A stretch of DNA of 64,000 nt from Neopestalotiopsis rosae (GCA_023078685.1 JALGAS010000002.1:6138001-6202000), one strand, 5' to 3'. Positions 35,766 through 47,327 are shown, numbered from the stretch's first letter. Numbers and translations are program-made. The notes: generated from the sequence alone by a model not told the origin.

Positions 35766-37148
35766 CTAAGTGGCATACTCGGCCTCCAATGCAAACATTT
35801 CTGCAAATTGCGCCATGAGCTTGTCGCCTTCCTCGCTCTTGAGCGGCAGCATTGGCCTCCTGGGAGAGATTCCATATCCGTGACGTTTGTGTAAAACGTA
35901 TTCTAGATGCTAGTCAGCCTGTGCACAAATGAAGAGAAATTACGGAGTCACTCACTCATTCCGCGAACGCCAGCCGGCACAGCCGCTACATCCGCATTCG
36001 ACAGAATCGCTTGTATGCGACTCATTTCGCTGAGCTCGGCCTCGGTAAGACTGGCCGTGTTCAGGAGAGCCCAGAGTCTCACAGAGGCTGCTGGGGCAAA
36101 ATTGGGAATGCCGCTGACGGTACCATGGCCGCCGCACTGCTGCCAAGGGGTCAGGTCCGCGATCAGTCCGTCGAGGAGCAAAAAGGGATACGGCCGCGAC
36201 GCATTGATTGATGGAGTCGAATTAATGGTGTGCTTGAGACGCACGAGCTTGGCAATGCTTCCGCCGCACCTAATAAAATGGTCAACCGATGTTCGAGTAA
36301 CTCGTTTTTTGTTCGAAGTCGAACTTACGTCAACTTAACGCCACACAGATTCGAGGTTCGCAAAATGACTGCTTCGATTATGGCTGATGACATGTCCAAA
36401 CCTGCCGAGTTTGCAGGGAAGTTGTAGAGAAACAGGGGGATCTACTATAGTCAGCTTCAGGGACCGACGCAAGATGCGGATTTTGTGAACTTACTGGAGA
36501 TGCATTGCATATGTCGACATAGTACTGAATAATCTGTTCGTGGTCTGTATTCAGACTTGCAGCATAATAAGCGGGTAATATGACCAGGCCAGCATCTCTA
36601 TAAGTGAACCATGTTAGTATGTGATGGACCTTGCAGTTTTCGGTCACCGAGGGGCGCACGTACGCTCCAGCTTCTGCAGCTGCTGTGGCTAGTCTGATGG
36701 TTTCCCTTGTACTGGAGCCGCCCACTCCAGCTACTATGGGAGTCTCAGCGAGACCATTTTCGTCGAGGGTGTTTCTGATGAACTTGATAAGTTCTACTCT
36801 TTCTACTGTGTCCTGCCAAGAGTGTAAATATGAAGTCGAGTCAAAATCGTTGTTACAGACTAACCAAGTGAACTGCTTCTCCCAGCGAGCCAGCGCAAAC
36901 CGGTACTGTAATTCAGAGTTTAGTGGTGTTACAGCCCATACAAGGCAGGCGACGTACCGATTCCCTTGGTGGCAAGATCTACCATGAAACAAAGCGGGTT
37001 AGTGCGGATTCAGAATCCTGGAAACATTGAAGGGTCCTGGTTGCATACTCAACAGGTGTTTCTTGTAGCTCACATAATCAATCTCTTGATCTTCGGTGAA
37101 AAACGTAGGCAGAGGTCCGTACAGACCAGGCTTCAATGTTTTGCCCAT
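35766..37148 (-). CDS. Dihydrodipicolinate-synthase-family aldolase
   Basis: Predicted 325 residues from eight exons: 37148-37049, 36978-36958 (21 bases), 36905-36865, 36812-36664, 36597-36495, 36441-36329, 36269-35956 and 35902-35766. The introns are 52 to 70 bases. This is a class I (Schiff-base) TIM-barrel aldolase. Motifs: GSLGEAVHL for the carboxylate-binding loop, GVGGSSTRET, LYNFP with the catalytic Tyr near 144, and GVKLT with the Schiff-base Lys near 174. Fungal lysine synthesis uses the alpha-aminoadipate route, so this is not the lysine enzyme. Fungal homologues are 2-keto-3-deoxy-sugar-acid or 4-hydroxy-2-oxoglutarate (hydroxyproline pathway) aldolases. It is divergent from an amino acid permease across about 0.9 kb, which supports a catabolic role. 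Confidence 0.9.
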
Positions 37149-38053
37149 GGTTGAGTTCGCGGACAGTCAGTGCTTTCTTTTGACTTTGACTCTAATGACC
37201 CAGCCGGTGTTCGCGAAGCCAGAGAATGTCTCTTACGTTCGGGTCTATGTACAAAGTATATCGCAAAGTCCTTGTATGTGGCCTGGACAAGGTCGATTGA
37301 GCCTGCGCGCACTATAGACTTCGGGAAGTGCGGCGCTACAACATAGGCACCCTTTGGCACCACAGTGGTCTCAAGCTGGACTTGCCCCCGGCTCCGCCCC
37401 CGACAAGCCGCTCGAGCCCGCTGTTGTGCTTATCTGCGACCTTTGTAAGTGGCACTGGCTCGGACTGGAGTCAGCTCCCCCAACTCCCACGTTATGCTCC
37501 CCACTTGGTGCTGCGGTGCCTGTTGATCCTGTACAGGGAGAACGGGTGACATGAGTCGCGCACCTCTCGCAACTGATACAAGACGCTGCTCTGATTTGCC
37601 AATACTGGGAAAAAGCCACGAAGCTTATCTCCCGTCTTATCATCTACCCTGGATTTTACCGAGTCCTACCTTGTCAGCTCTCCGTATTCTTTCGTTGAAG
37701 CCATCAGGTGCTCATTGTGCCTTGCAGGGTCGCCTTGTCGCCCCATCCATCAGACCATGTCCCATGCTATCGGTAGTTCTAGAAATCGTGGCTTGGGTCT
37801 AGGTTTGTCCAATGACCAGACTGCCCAATCCTTTGGTACCCTGGAACGGGTGACATCAAGGCTAAGCTGATACGCACGTTGCCATGGATCCTTTCAATTC
37901 AACAGGATACGAAAGCAGGGGGCAGTTATCAATTGATACATAGATATATATGATGATGATCCTCCCCTTCCTTCAGCTGAAGGTTTTCAGTCTCATCCGA
38001 AACATTTGTCTAATCCAGTCGCTCGTACAGCAGCCATCTTTCACTCGTTGAAA
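37149..38053. promoter_or_regulatory. Shared divergent promoter region, aldolase and permease
   Basis: 905 bases between two divergent start codons. A CGG-N8-CCG pair, the arrangement bound by many Zn2Cys6 dimers, lies at 37389-37402. HGATAR sites (the AreA/NIT2 type of nitrogen factor) lie at 37429-37435, 37624-37630, 37636-37642 and 37926-37931, but about 2.6 are expected by chance in this length. The tract next to the permease start is pyrimidine-rich. Confidence 0.45.
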
Positions 38054-39860
38054 ATGGAGAAGGACACGAAACATTCGAGTGACAATGTCACCACTGCGGC
38101 AGATCACGCGCACAGTGACGACTCCGTCGGTGAGGTGCAAGATCATGCCATGCAGCGTGGCCTGCGACCGCGTCACTTGTAAGTTGTGCCATGGCAAATC
38201 CGAAACGATGGGACTCGAATCTGACAGAGTGGGACGCGCAGGCAGATGATTGCGATCGGAGGTGTCATTGGCACTGGTCTCTTCCTCGGTACGGCTGGAA
38301 ACTTGCAAAATGGCGGTCCGGCCGGTCTCTTCATTTCATACTGTATCATGGCCTCGCTTCTCTTCGCCGTCATGGTGGCTTTGGGAGAAATGATTGCCGA
38401 GTTCCCCTTGGCTGGTGGTCAATTCGCTCTCGCCGGTCGTTTCGTCTCTCCAGAAATGGGATTCGCCATGGGCTGGCTCTTCTGGTACAACTACATTGTC
38501 GTCCTCCCCGCCGAAATTTCCGCCGCCGCCGTTCTCGTGTCCTATTGGACGCCAGCGTCTACGGATGAGACCTGCACTTCGGCCGTCTGCAACAATGCGC
38601 TGTGGATCGGCCTCTTCCTCATCATCGTATATGCCGTCAACTATGCGGGTACACGCGTCTACGGTGAAATGGAGTTCTGGTTCTGTTCGCTCAAGGTTAT
38701 TACGATTGTCGGCCTCATCATCCTCAGTATCATCATCTCTGCTGGTGGCGGTCCGAACCACGAGGCCATTGGCTTCAAATACTGGGACGAAACTGGCGGC
38801 TTCACGCAGCTAAACGGGATACCGGGGGCCAAAGGCCGGTTTCTCGGATTCTTCAGTGTCCTCATCAGTGCTGCATTTGCCTTTATCGGATCCGAGATCA
38901 CGGCCATTGGCGCCGCTGAGACGGCCAACCCGCGCAAGGCTGTCCCCAGCGCCATCAAGGGCGTGTGGATTCGTCTGGTCCTCTTCTACCTTTGCAGTGC
39001 CTTCCTCATTGGTCTGCTTGTGTCGCCGTCTGACCCCTCGCTGGATCTCGGATCGACCGCTGCCAAGAGTCCCTTCGTCATTGCCATCAAGAACGCCGGT
39101 ATCCCGGTCCTGCCTTCCATCATCAATGCCGTTCTCTTGACGAGCGCCTGGTCTGCCGGATGCGCCGATCTTTTCGTTTCGTCGCGAACTCTGTATGGTC
39201 TCTACACCCGTGGCCATGCCCCGAACTTCATTGGCAAGGTGCGATCCGACGGTCTGCCGTGGGTTGCCGTCACCATTGGCGCGTTCTTTGCGCTCCTCTC
39301 ATTCATGGCTGGTGCCAAGGGCTCTGCCGGCACGGTGTTTGGATACTTTGCCAACATGACCGCCATCTGCGGTATGATCTCCTGGTCGTGCATCTTCGTT
39401 ACTGCTCTCCGCTGGCAAAAGGGCCTCAAGGCTCAGGGTATCGATCGCAATACTTTGGCGTACAAGGCCCCTTTCCAACCATACCTGAGTTACTGTACGT
39501 ATACATTATGCTGCTCAAGTGGAATGCTCGCTAACAACATAAACAGACGGACTGTTCATGTGCGTGATTGTGCTCATCTTCGGAGGTTTCACTGCATTCC
39601 GTAAGTCGCATCTACTCTTTTCCATTTCCAAGGCACCTTGACTAATTGAGATCATAGTGGGCACATTCGACACATCTAGTTTCATCACGACCTACTTCCC
39701 CATTCCCTTCTTTGTGGTACTGTTCTTTGGATACAAGTTTGTTAAGAAGTCCAAGTTCATTGATCCCATGGACATGGACTTCAAGACTGGCTCGTCTGCG
39801 AACTTGCCCACGGAGCCACCCAAGAAGGGTTTCATGGCCCGTCTTGCAGATAACATCTAA
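38054..39860 (+). CDS. Amino acid permease, APC superfamily (yeast YAT type)
   Basis: Predicted 544 residues from exons 38054-38178, 38242-39494, 39547-39600 and 39658-39860; introns are 63, 52 and 57 bases. This is a plasma-membrane H+/amino acid symporter. The N-terminal 40 residues are polar and cytoplasmic. Transmembrane helix 1 carries IAIGGVIGTGLFLGT, the signature that binds the substrate backbone. GEM..FPLAGGQF and the long run of 12 hydrophobic helices match the fungal general and proline-type permeases. The C-terminal tail is Lys-rich with possible ubiquitination sites. The substrate is not predictable. It is divergent from the aldolase and is followed by a Zn2Cys6 regulator in the same orientation. 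Confidence 0.93.
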
Positions 39861-40449
39861 GGAATGACGCGTAGCGCTTGGTGGATCATAGAAATATAGA
39901 CATTTTTGAGAATAAAAGCGTCAACATTGATTTTGTAATGACTGTTCAAATAAAATTAGCCTGTTCGGGACCACAAGTGTATATAATATCTGCGACATCC
40001 GACCTGGCCGAACCACCCGAGAATTAGTATAATCTCAAGATCGCATTGGCCGAAACTCAATCGAATGGCCCTAAGATGAAGCGAACATGAGCAAAACGCC
40101 ATGAATCTACATGCGTAAGTATTCCTCGACCTTGGCATCCCTACCAAGCTTCGAATCAAGCTTCTGACTTAGCTCCAGACCAAGACTTCCCGGTTTGTCT
40201 GTAAGCTACCCTCGCTATCTGCCGAGTTCTGCTATCTTTAGTCACTGCGACCTCAAAGGAGTCAAAGCCCGCTCCCCTCGCCCCACCCGTATCTTGGCCG
40301 GACCCTTGGGGTTTAATCAATCGGGTCGAATCCGATTTCCTTACGCTGGGCTCGTTCGTCTCGATTTGCAACATCAATTACGTGCCCTTTTTTGTGACAC
40401 TTCACAAGTGTGGTTCGACATTTGTTTGTTGTGCCGCGGGCCAACAGCC
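39861..40449. other. Intergenic region upstream of the regulator gene
   Basis: 589 bases of terminator and promoter sequence. A CGG-N7-CCG pair at 40322-40334 resembles the Zn2Cys6 sites in the two divergent promoters but has a different spacing. No coding frame is convincing. Confidence 0.5.
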
Positions 40450-43304
40450 ATGGACACTACTCCAGAAGTGTAGGTGAGAGGACTCTATCTCCATTTGATG
40501 CCGCCCACACACACCAAAACCCGGGATCGTCGGGCAGTATGCCGATTTACACACATAGAAACACGAACTAACACTTGCTTTTTGCGGCTGTATACAGTAG
40601 ACGGGACAGCAGCGGCAGCACAGAGGCTAGTAGGGCCGCTGAGCGAAGAGTTGCCAGGGCCAACCGGGCCTGTATAACGTGCCGCGCTCGTAAGCAGCGC
40701 TGCATCCCGCCCGGCGCAAACGCCCGTCCCCAGGCGCCCTGCCAGCGGTGCATGCGCCATGCCATTACCTGTTCTTTTGAGACCGATCGGCCGCCGACGG
40801 TACCCGAGGATATAGGACCGTCGCAATTATCGCATATCGTGATTGAATTGCAGAGAAGGTAATTAGTTGCTGAGCAATTGTGTGACAGGTTGTGTCCGGG
40901 GTATCCGATTGCGCAGGCTTGTATAGTCAGTAGTGAAACTGGGCTAACGAGGTTCGCTTAGAATCAATACTCACGAGGCACGGATAGCTGAGCTGGAAAA
41001 AGGGTCCTTGTATACCAGGACCCAGACCTTGCATGAGCCTAGTATCGCCAACCTCGATGCGTCTTCCGCAAGTGAGCGCGACAGCAAGTCAGTTGCCTAG
41101 TGTTCGTTCTATTCCCATTGTTGATAACTGATGCCTCTGTAGACACACCGAGGAGCCCACTATAGGCATCAAAAATGCGACTGCTCCATCGGTCCAGTCA
41201 GACCGGACAGAGCCGCAGGCCTCAAGATATGATATAAACAGTCTTGAGCTTGTATCCCCAATCGCTACGCTTAGGTCCTTGGGTGCACTTGACAGTGATC
41301 AGCAACACGCTTTTTCACCATTTGATCCCATTTCTTGTCGCCTATTGAGTTTTCAAGATGCACAAGATGCATTGCATACGTAAGTATACTTTTGAAGGGA
41401 TCACACAATTACACCATATGACTAAACCTCATAGCTACTTTGATCACTGCCATCCGTGGGCGCCAGTACTAGATATCGGACTTCGATACAATGGAATGAG
41501 TCTTAGGCAAGCCAGCCCTGCGCTTTTCCTGGCCATTGTAGCCGTAGGAACACGTTTCTGGCATGGCGGCTCCGTGCATCCCAGGTATTTCGAGATAATA
41601 GGGTTGTTAGACAAGACGATATCGCAGCTTCTCTTATCACCAACTCCATCCGACGCCAGCGTGCCCACGATCCAAGCCCTCATGATCTACCTCCAATGGA
41701 TGCCCTGCGTGCCCAAGGACAACCTGACCTCGACGCCCTCGGAGCACGGGTCGTCGCAGCAGCAGCAAAAGACCGAGATCAAGACGCGCTACAACGACAT
41801 GAGCGCCTGGGCTGTCTTTGGCCTCGCCCTGCGCTACGCCAGCTTCATCAACCTCGAGCGCCTGGCGCTGGCCCCATTTCTTCGCAGCAACAGCAGCAGC
41901 GGCGCCGCTTCATCAAAGCTGCCCGTGACCAAGGACGACGTGGCCCGGATGCGGACCTGGCTGAACCTCATCACCTATGACTCAAGCCTCACCCTCACCT
42001 CGGGCCTCCCGTCATCCGTCGATCCTGTGCCCGCGGCCAAGGTCGTGCAGGACTTTTACCAGCATCGCGCGGCGCAGGATCCGGGCGACATTCGCTACGG
42101 TGCCCTTATCGAGCTGACGTGCATGGTACAACGGCTCAAGGCCTCAGACTCTGGTCGGCCGCCCAACGTGTCAAGTTTGAAAATGGTTAATATCGAGATG
42201 GAAGAATGGGAAAGGTTGGTGTCTCTGTTGATGGGATGAGCGGAGTGAGTGGCAATCGCTAACAAGTCCTCGACAGGAACTGGCTTCCAAACTTAAGTAA
42301 GACGACGTGACGTTTGATGGGAAGAACTTGGAACTCAACTAATTCATTTCAGGACATGCACCACTACAGCATATCCAGATGCCCTTCACATCCCTAAGAG
42401 TACGCTGACCAGTCCCCCAACACCTAATATAACCACTGACATTTGCACACAGTGGTACCGTCTGTCACTGAACAGCTCCTTGCTGCGACCCGTCCTCTCG
42501 TCCTCGACGCGCTCGCAGACGGACATTCTGCACGTGTGGACTCTAGGGTTCCTAGAGACCAGCACCACGGCGGCGTCGCAGATACTCCTATCGCTCGCCA
42601 CGGGCGCCCCGAACTTCATCTGGCACGTGAGCTCCCAGAACCTAAACACGTACCCTTCGGACGAGTTCAGCATGGACCCGGCCGCGCGCGCGAGCCTGCA
42701 CCACGCCGTCGACGCCACGTGGATATCCTTTACATTCGCCCTGACCTTTTTGGTTCTCTGCTACATACGAAGAACCATTGACGGTACGTTTTGGCTTTTG
42801 AAACTTTTCTTTCTCTTCACTCCAAAATCCGATAATCAACTAACTTTGTTTGCTCTTCTTCTCCCTCTAGATGACCTCCACATCCTCAGCATCCCCACAG
42901 CCGAGAGTCCCGCGTCGCGCGCGCCCGCCAAGCCGCGGCCGCACTCTCTGCTGGCCCGCCTGACCAAATTCGCCATTGAGATTTTCGAATGCGAGTCCAA
43001 GGGCCCCGAGTTCCGCTCGGGCGGCGGCTACGAGGCCGTCATTCGCGACGCCGCCTCCATTGTGTTGGATAACAAGAACAGTCACCACCACGGTAAACAC
43101 GAAGACGACGACGGGGAGAGCGGTGTGAACAATCAGGTCAATAACGTAGGAGGGCCGACGATTATTGCCCAGGATACGCTGGATCCGGCCATCCAGTCGC
43201 TGTTTGACCTGATGGACGATACTGTGTATGAGTGGCCCAATGTCTATGAGGATGAGTTTATGCAGTCGGCGTCAAACTTTGCCGATAGCTGGGGCCCGCG
43301 TTGA
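40450..43304 (+). CDS. Zn2Cys6 transcription factor with fungal-specific regulatory domain
   Basis: Predicted 751 residues from nine exons: 40450-40469 (20 bases), 40598-40858, 40962-41087, 41143-41379, 41435-42214, 42277-42296 (20 bases), 42353-42399, 42453-42783 and 42871-43304. All phases close. The binuclear cluster is at residues 32-65 with spacing C-x2-C-x6-C-x12-C-x2-C-x6-C, followed by a short coiled coil (RINTHEARIAELE) for dimerisation. The middle part (YFDHCHPWAPVLD...ALFLAIVAVGTRF) is the usual fungal regulatory region. A hydrophobic helix near residues 585-605 is part of that fold rather than a true anchor. Its place between a permease and the DUF3830/dioxygenase pair suggests that it controls them. 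The first exon codes for fewer than seven residues. Confidence 0.9.
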
Positions 43305-43440
43305 GAAATTGTGTGAAAGGAGATTAAATGGATTTCTTCTTTTTTACAATTTGGCTCGAGAAGGCGCTTGATGAGCTGCACGGAACTGGCTGATCCTATG
43401 GGACGGAATGAGTTTATGTGGTCACGGGGAAATGGGGGAT

Positions 43441-43884
43441 TCATAGAGCGTGAACATACTTCTTTTCGTCGGCAAGTTCAAACAAAACATTCTGCGCGCC
43501 CTTCCATAGCACCAACTCGCCCAGAGCCCGGAGGTTCTCGTTGCCCTCGACAATCGTCAAGAAGTGATTCGCGGCCAGTGGTCCCATCTTGCTAGCAAAG
43601 GAGACGCCACCGTAGCAGAATAATAATTCAGTCTCCGAGTAACCGCCGGGGTACAGCAAGATGTGTCCCGTGGAGGGGTGTGACGTGTGGTTCTCAAAGG
43701 CGAGGCCAAAATCCTTTTCGCCAAGCGGTACCCACAGGCCCTCGCCGCTCCATCGTACGTGAATCAGCTGTTGTCGGTAGGGCATCAGATCCCGAAAGAC
43801 CTGGACCGTCTTCGGAGCAGCGGACGACTCCAGGACGGCTAGGAACTGGTAGGGACCAGCAGTGATGATGACCTTGTCAGTCAT
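43441..43884 (-). CDS. DUF3830 family protein (cyclophilin-like fold)
   Basis: Predicted 147 residues, single exon, ATG at 43884. The sequence follows the DUF3830 pattern closely: APKTVQVFRDLMPY, IHVRWSGEG, the ENHTSHPSTGHILLYPGG block, YGGVSFASKMG, and ANHFLTIVEG followed by LW-GAQ. Known structures of the family have a cyclophilin-like barrel, but the enzyme or binding function is not known. The family is, as far as I know, mostly bacterial, so a fungal copy may be a transferred gene. It is divergent from the TauD dioxygenase with 399 bases between starts, and next to a Zn2Cys6 regulator, which points to one regulated unit. Confidence 0.85.
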   Translation of the reverse strand: MTDKVIITAGPYQFLAVLESSAAPKTVQVFRDLMPYRQQLIHVRWSGEGLWVPLGEKDFGLAFENHTSHPSTGHILLYPGGYSETELLFCYGGVSFASKMGPLAANHFLTIVEGNENLRALGELVLWKGAQNVLFELADEKKYVHAL

Positions 43885-44283
43885 GATTGATTAATGAATG
43901 AATGAGGGGGGTTGCAGAGACCAGACAAATTTGCCGATTGAGAGTGGTTTACTAGTTCCAGGAGCGTCGTGTTATTCGATGTTGGAAAGAACCGAAAAAC
44001 TTGTATAACCTCGGAAAGAAACTGTTATAGTCTCGGAACTGAGTGTCGGCTTTACATTTCGGCGTCGGCCGCCGGTCCGTCCCTCCATCGGCCCGTTCGG
44101 CAGTCGTGCCGTTCGCCTCTCTCTTGCGTATAGGTGACCCCGGCGTCGGGTTGGGCATTGGGGGCCACAAAACTTTGCTATAGGCAATCTTTTTCAGCCA
44201 CGCACGATATAGATAAGTGACCCGAGATCCAAGCCTCAAGATTATACAGACAAAGGAGCGTTACACTGAATCATCCGTGCATT
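43885..44283. promoter_or_regulatory. Divergent promoter of the DUF3830 and dioxygenase genes
   Basis: The 399-base bidirectional promoter contains a CGG-N8-CCG pair at 44098-44111 within a CGG/CCG-rich patch (about 44061-44111). The same arrangement occurs in the aldolase/permease promoter. This is the type of site bound by Zn2Cys6 dimers; binding by the neighbouring regulator is inference. Confidence 0.45.
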
Positions 44284-45588
44284 ATGACCGCTGCTGCAAT
44301 GTCTTTGGCTAGTCTCACCAGAACCTACGAAAATACGTGCCCCCCGGCAGCGACCGAGTCAGGTACGCTGCGGCTACGAGGCGCACCTGAAATCCAAGAC
44401 GGCCAGCTCGTCATCAAGCCCGTCTTGGTATCCAGTAACTCGGTTTTCGGGGCTGAGGTATCGGGCGTTGATTGGAGCCAACCGCTCTCGAAAGATACCG
44501 TGGACCAGGTATAATGCAACCCCTTCGTTCCTGAACCCTCCAGGGTGTCAATTACTCATCAATGCATACAGCTCGTGAGGCTGCAAGATCAGTATGCAGT
44601 CCTCATCTTTCGCAAAACTGGTCTCGACAATGCAAGACACATTGCCTTTTCGCAACAGTTGGGAGAGCAGGAAATCAATCCATTCTTTTATGGCAGAGAA
44701 AACGATCGTATTGGGGAGCCGTTCCTCTGGGACGTAGGAAAGTGCGTGTTTCTTCCCGCCTCTATTGGTCCTGCGCAGATGCAAGACTGACACGATTTCA
44801 GCATTAATTTGGATGGCACATTGGTCCAACCAGATCAACGGCGATGGAAACACAGTCTCGGCAATGCGCTGTGGCATACCGACTCATCCTATCACCAGCA
44901 GCGGTCGAAATACTCGCTTCTTCTGTCGCACGGCAACCCAGTCAAGGGCGGTTCCTGGACGCACTTTGCCGACATGCGGCGAGCGTATGCCGACCTCCCA
45001 CAGGCCAAGAAGGACGAGCTCGAAGGGCTCATTGTCGAACATGATTTGTGGCATTCAAGAAAACTCGCGGCGCCAGAGACTTTTAGCAACCCGTTGCCGC
45101 ACGAGCTGGCCTCCAAGCCGCCCGCGTACCACCGACTTGTGCAAACTGCGCCCAATGGACAAAAGACATTGTATCTAGCTGCGCATGCCAAATTGATCGT
45201 GGGCCGCTCGCTCGAGGAGAGCCAGAAGCTGATCTGGGAGCTCATGGATCACTGCACACAACCAAAGGTGGGGCAATTCTCTTGAAATCCCTGATATCAA
45301 ATAACGGCGACTAACCAGCGACTTTGCAGTACGTTTTCAGCATGGAATGGTTGGAAGGAGGTGATATGGTTTGGTGGGATAACAGGTGAGCAACAAGATC
45401 CTCGGCTTCTTGCAATCAATACCCTCTTGCTAACATTTTGCCGCAGACAATCAATGCACCGGGCGAATCCCTACACTACTTCCATGACAGCTCGAGACGT
45501 GCGCCGGGCTACAGTCATTGACGATGGTCCGCTGGCTTTTGGTGTTAGTGCTGAAGAGAAGGAAGCCGCTCTCAAGGGTAATAAATAA
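44284..45588 (+). CDS. TauD/TfdA-family 2-oxoglutarate-dependent dioxygenase
   Basis: Predicted 352 residues from exons 44284-44508, 44572-44741, 44802-45267, 45330-45385 and 45447-45588; introns are 60 to 63 bases. This is a non-haem Fe(II) enzyme that hydroxylates a small substrate using 2-oxoglutarate and O2. The iron ligands are visible: His157 and Asp159 in WHTDSSYH, and the distal His310 in MHRANP. The C-terminal Arg in the ATVIDD region would bind 2-oxoglutarate. Family members act on taurine, sulfonates, phenoxyacetates, carnitine precursors and free amino acids, so the substrate is open. It is divergent from DUF3830. Together with the permease and aldolase, it would fit a path in which the substrate is imported, hydroxylated and then split. 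Confidence 0.9.
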
Positions 45589-45826
45589 AGGACTGTACCA
45601 TATGTTGTATCTTGCACCGGCGCGTTGGGCCGTTGTTTGAGTTTGGACTTGCCACGACTTGATAGCTGTGCAGCATATGTAGGACTGGGCTGATATCGAT
45701 CCGAGTAGCTAGTTGTCATCAATAATGTAAAATACTCCCACTGATGAACCTCGTCTTGGTGTTTGGGGTGATTGCAGTCGATATGATTTCGAATCATGTC
45801 CGTTTGAGCTCCTCCATGTGTGCTGA

Positions 45827-46450
45827 TCATGTCAGAGAATCGCTGCGCGCTTGAGAATGTTTCCAATCCTCTTGCAACTTCTCGAGACAGGCTAGTATCC
45901 TGGGAGCTGCATTGGCCTCAATGATTTCTCGTTGCTCATCCTCCATCTTCCGCAAGACATACTCGGCAACCACGTCGCGATCCCGACTAGGTGGTCTGTC
46001 GATTCCAACGGAAATGCGCCACCATTTGGCTCCCGGATAATTTTCTTTGTTGAGTTGCGCCTTAGTGCTCTTGAGGCCATTGTGACCTTTATGGCTGGTA
46101 TTCCATGACCGGAGTCGAGTATGCCCCAGCGGAGATTCCAGCTCGTCATGTACTACGACCAAGCCCAGGTCAGGCGTCTCCAGCGATTCTCGTTTCAGCA
46201 TTTCCTGCCAGACATTGGCGATCCAGGGCCCCGAGGCGTTCATGAGCGTCGGGCTCTGCATCAAAGTGTAAGATGCGCTGTGGGATTCCCAGCACTCAAA
46301 CCCACCGCGCGTGGCTTGCGTCCATGATGGCTGCGAGGGTGCCAAGAGCTTCTGGAAGGATTGAAGCGCAAAATGGCCAGCAGAATGTAGCGAGTAGTAA
46401 GCAGGCAGAGGATTGCCAATGGAGCATATTAGAAAACGTGGCGGAGGCAT
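45827..46450 (-). CDS. Peptidyl-tRNA hydrolase (Pth family)
   Basis: Predicted 207 residues, single exon, ATG at 46450. The enzyme frees tRNA from peptidyl-tRNA that drops off ribosomes; in fungi this type of Pth is usually mitochondrial. Residues matching the bacterial active site are present: Asn13 in IGNP, His22, Asn71 in LMNASG, Asp102 in VHDEL and Asn124 in GHNGLKS. The usual RHN triplet around the catalytic His is LHS here, a mild divergence. There is no obvious long presequence. It converges on the dioxygenase, with 238 bases between stops. Confidence 0.88.
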   Translation of the reverse strand: MPPPRFLICSIGNPLPAYYSLHSAGHFALQSFQKLLAPSQPSWTQATRGGFECWESHSASYTLMQSPTLMNASGPWIANVWQEMLKRESLETPDLGLVVVHDELESPLGHTRLRSWNTSHKGHNGLKSTKAQLNKENYPGAKWWRISVGIDRPPSRDRDVVAEYVLRKMEDEQREIIEANAAPRILACLEKLQEDWKHSQARSDSLT

Positions 46451-47327
46451 TGGATTAGTTGGGTGACACTGAGTCTAGGTGCTTTGAACACATGTGCAAT
46501 TTCTCTGATATTGGCGTTCCGTGTAAGCGTTCTGTAAACGGCTTTTACTCAGAAATTTCAGCTACAAATTAGAATGCGCGTCGCGTTCGGGTACCTGGGT
46601 AATACTATAGTGCTACTGCCGGCAGACCCCTAAGAAGGCAGTAAGTACCCTGTCACAATGGGACGTGCAGCTTCGAGTTCAGTATGGCCGCTTAGTTGTG
46701 GCCCATTCGCAGATTCATTATCAGATTTGTGACTGACATGATGGTATGGATCAGTGCTGTATACTCAAATCGTATGGAAGCAAATCTACTGGGTCTCAAG
46801 GCTTGTTTACTTGCAGTAACAGATCGACTGATGAAGGCAATAATCAGAAAGCGCAGATGTGGCACAAGATCTCTCACCAGCACTGACGTCGTTGCTGATT
46901 TTAGTGGCCTTTTTAGCGCTTCAATGGCCCAGGCATTCGGGTGACCGGCTTTTGGGCAGTTGTGCAAATGTTACTCAGCCACGAGAAACTTGCCTTTGCA
47001 CGGCTTGTGTACGTAACTGATGGAGCCCCACCCCCCCTTCGATCAATGTTCACAGCCCACCAAAGGAAGCGCAGCCCAAGAACCAAACCAAACCTATCGA
47101 GAGACGTCAGGCAACCCTTGATTTTCGCTCATCTGTCTTGCTGACAACCATTTTGCGACGACTACGACACTTCTCAGCGCTTTTTACGACGTTCCTCGAT
47201 TGCGCTCCCTCTTTCGCAGCGCTCTGCATTCCTGACGCTTTTTAACGATACCCAAACCTTACGGATTACTTCCCAGCTACGAACGTAACCCCCGAATCCA
47301 GCCAATCTCGAAACATCCACCGCAAAC
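46451..47327. other. Intergenic, divergent promoters
   Basis: 877 bases between the Pth gene (-) and the BAR-domain gene (+). The last 300 bases are pyrimidine-rich, a typical leader. No coding frame is convincing. Confidence 0.6.

Noticed and set aside
37149..38053. Cluster of HGATAR nitrogen-factor sites before the permease
   Set aside because: Four sites were seen, but about 2.6 are expected by chance for this length on both strands, so this is not evidence on its own.
40322..40334. CGG-N7-CCG before the regulator gene as an autoregulation site
   Set aside because: The spacing differs from the N8 pairs in the other two promoters; with free spacing such pairs are common.
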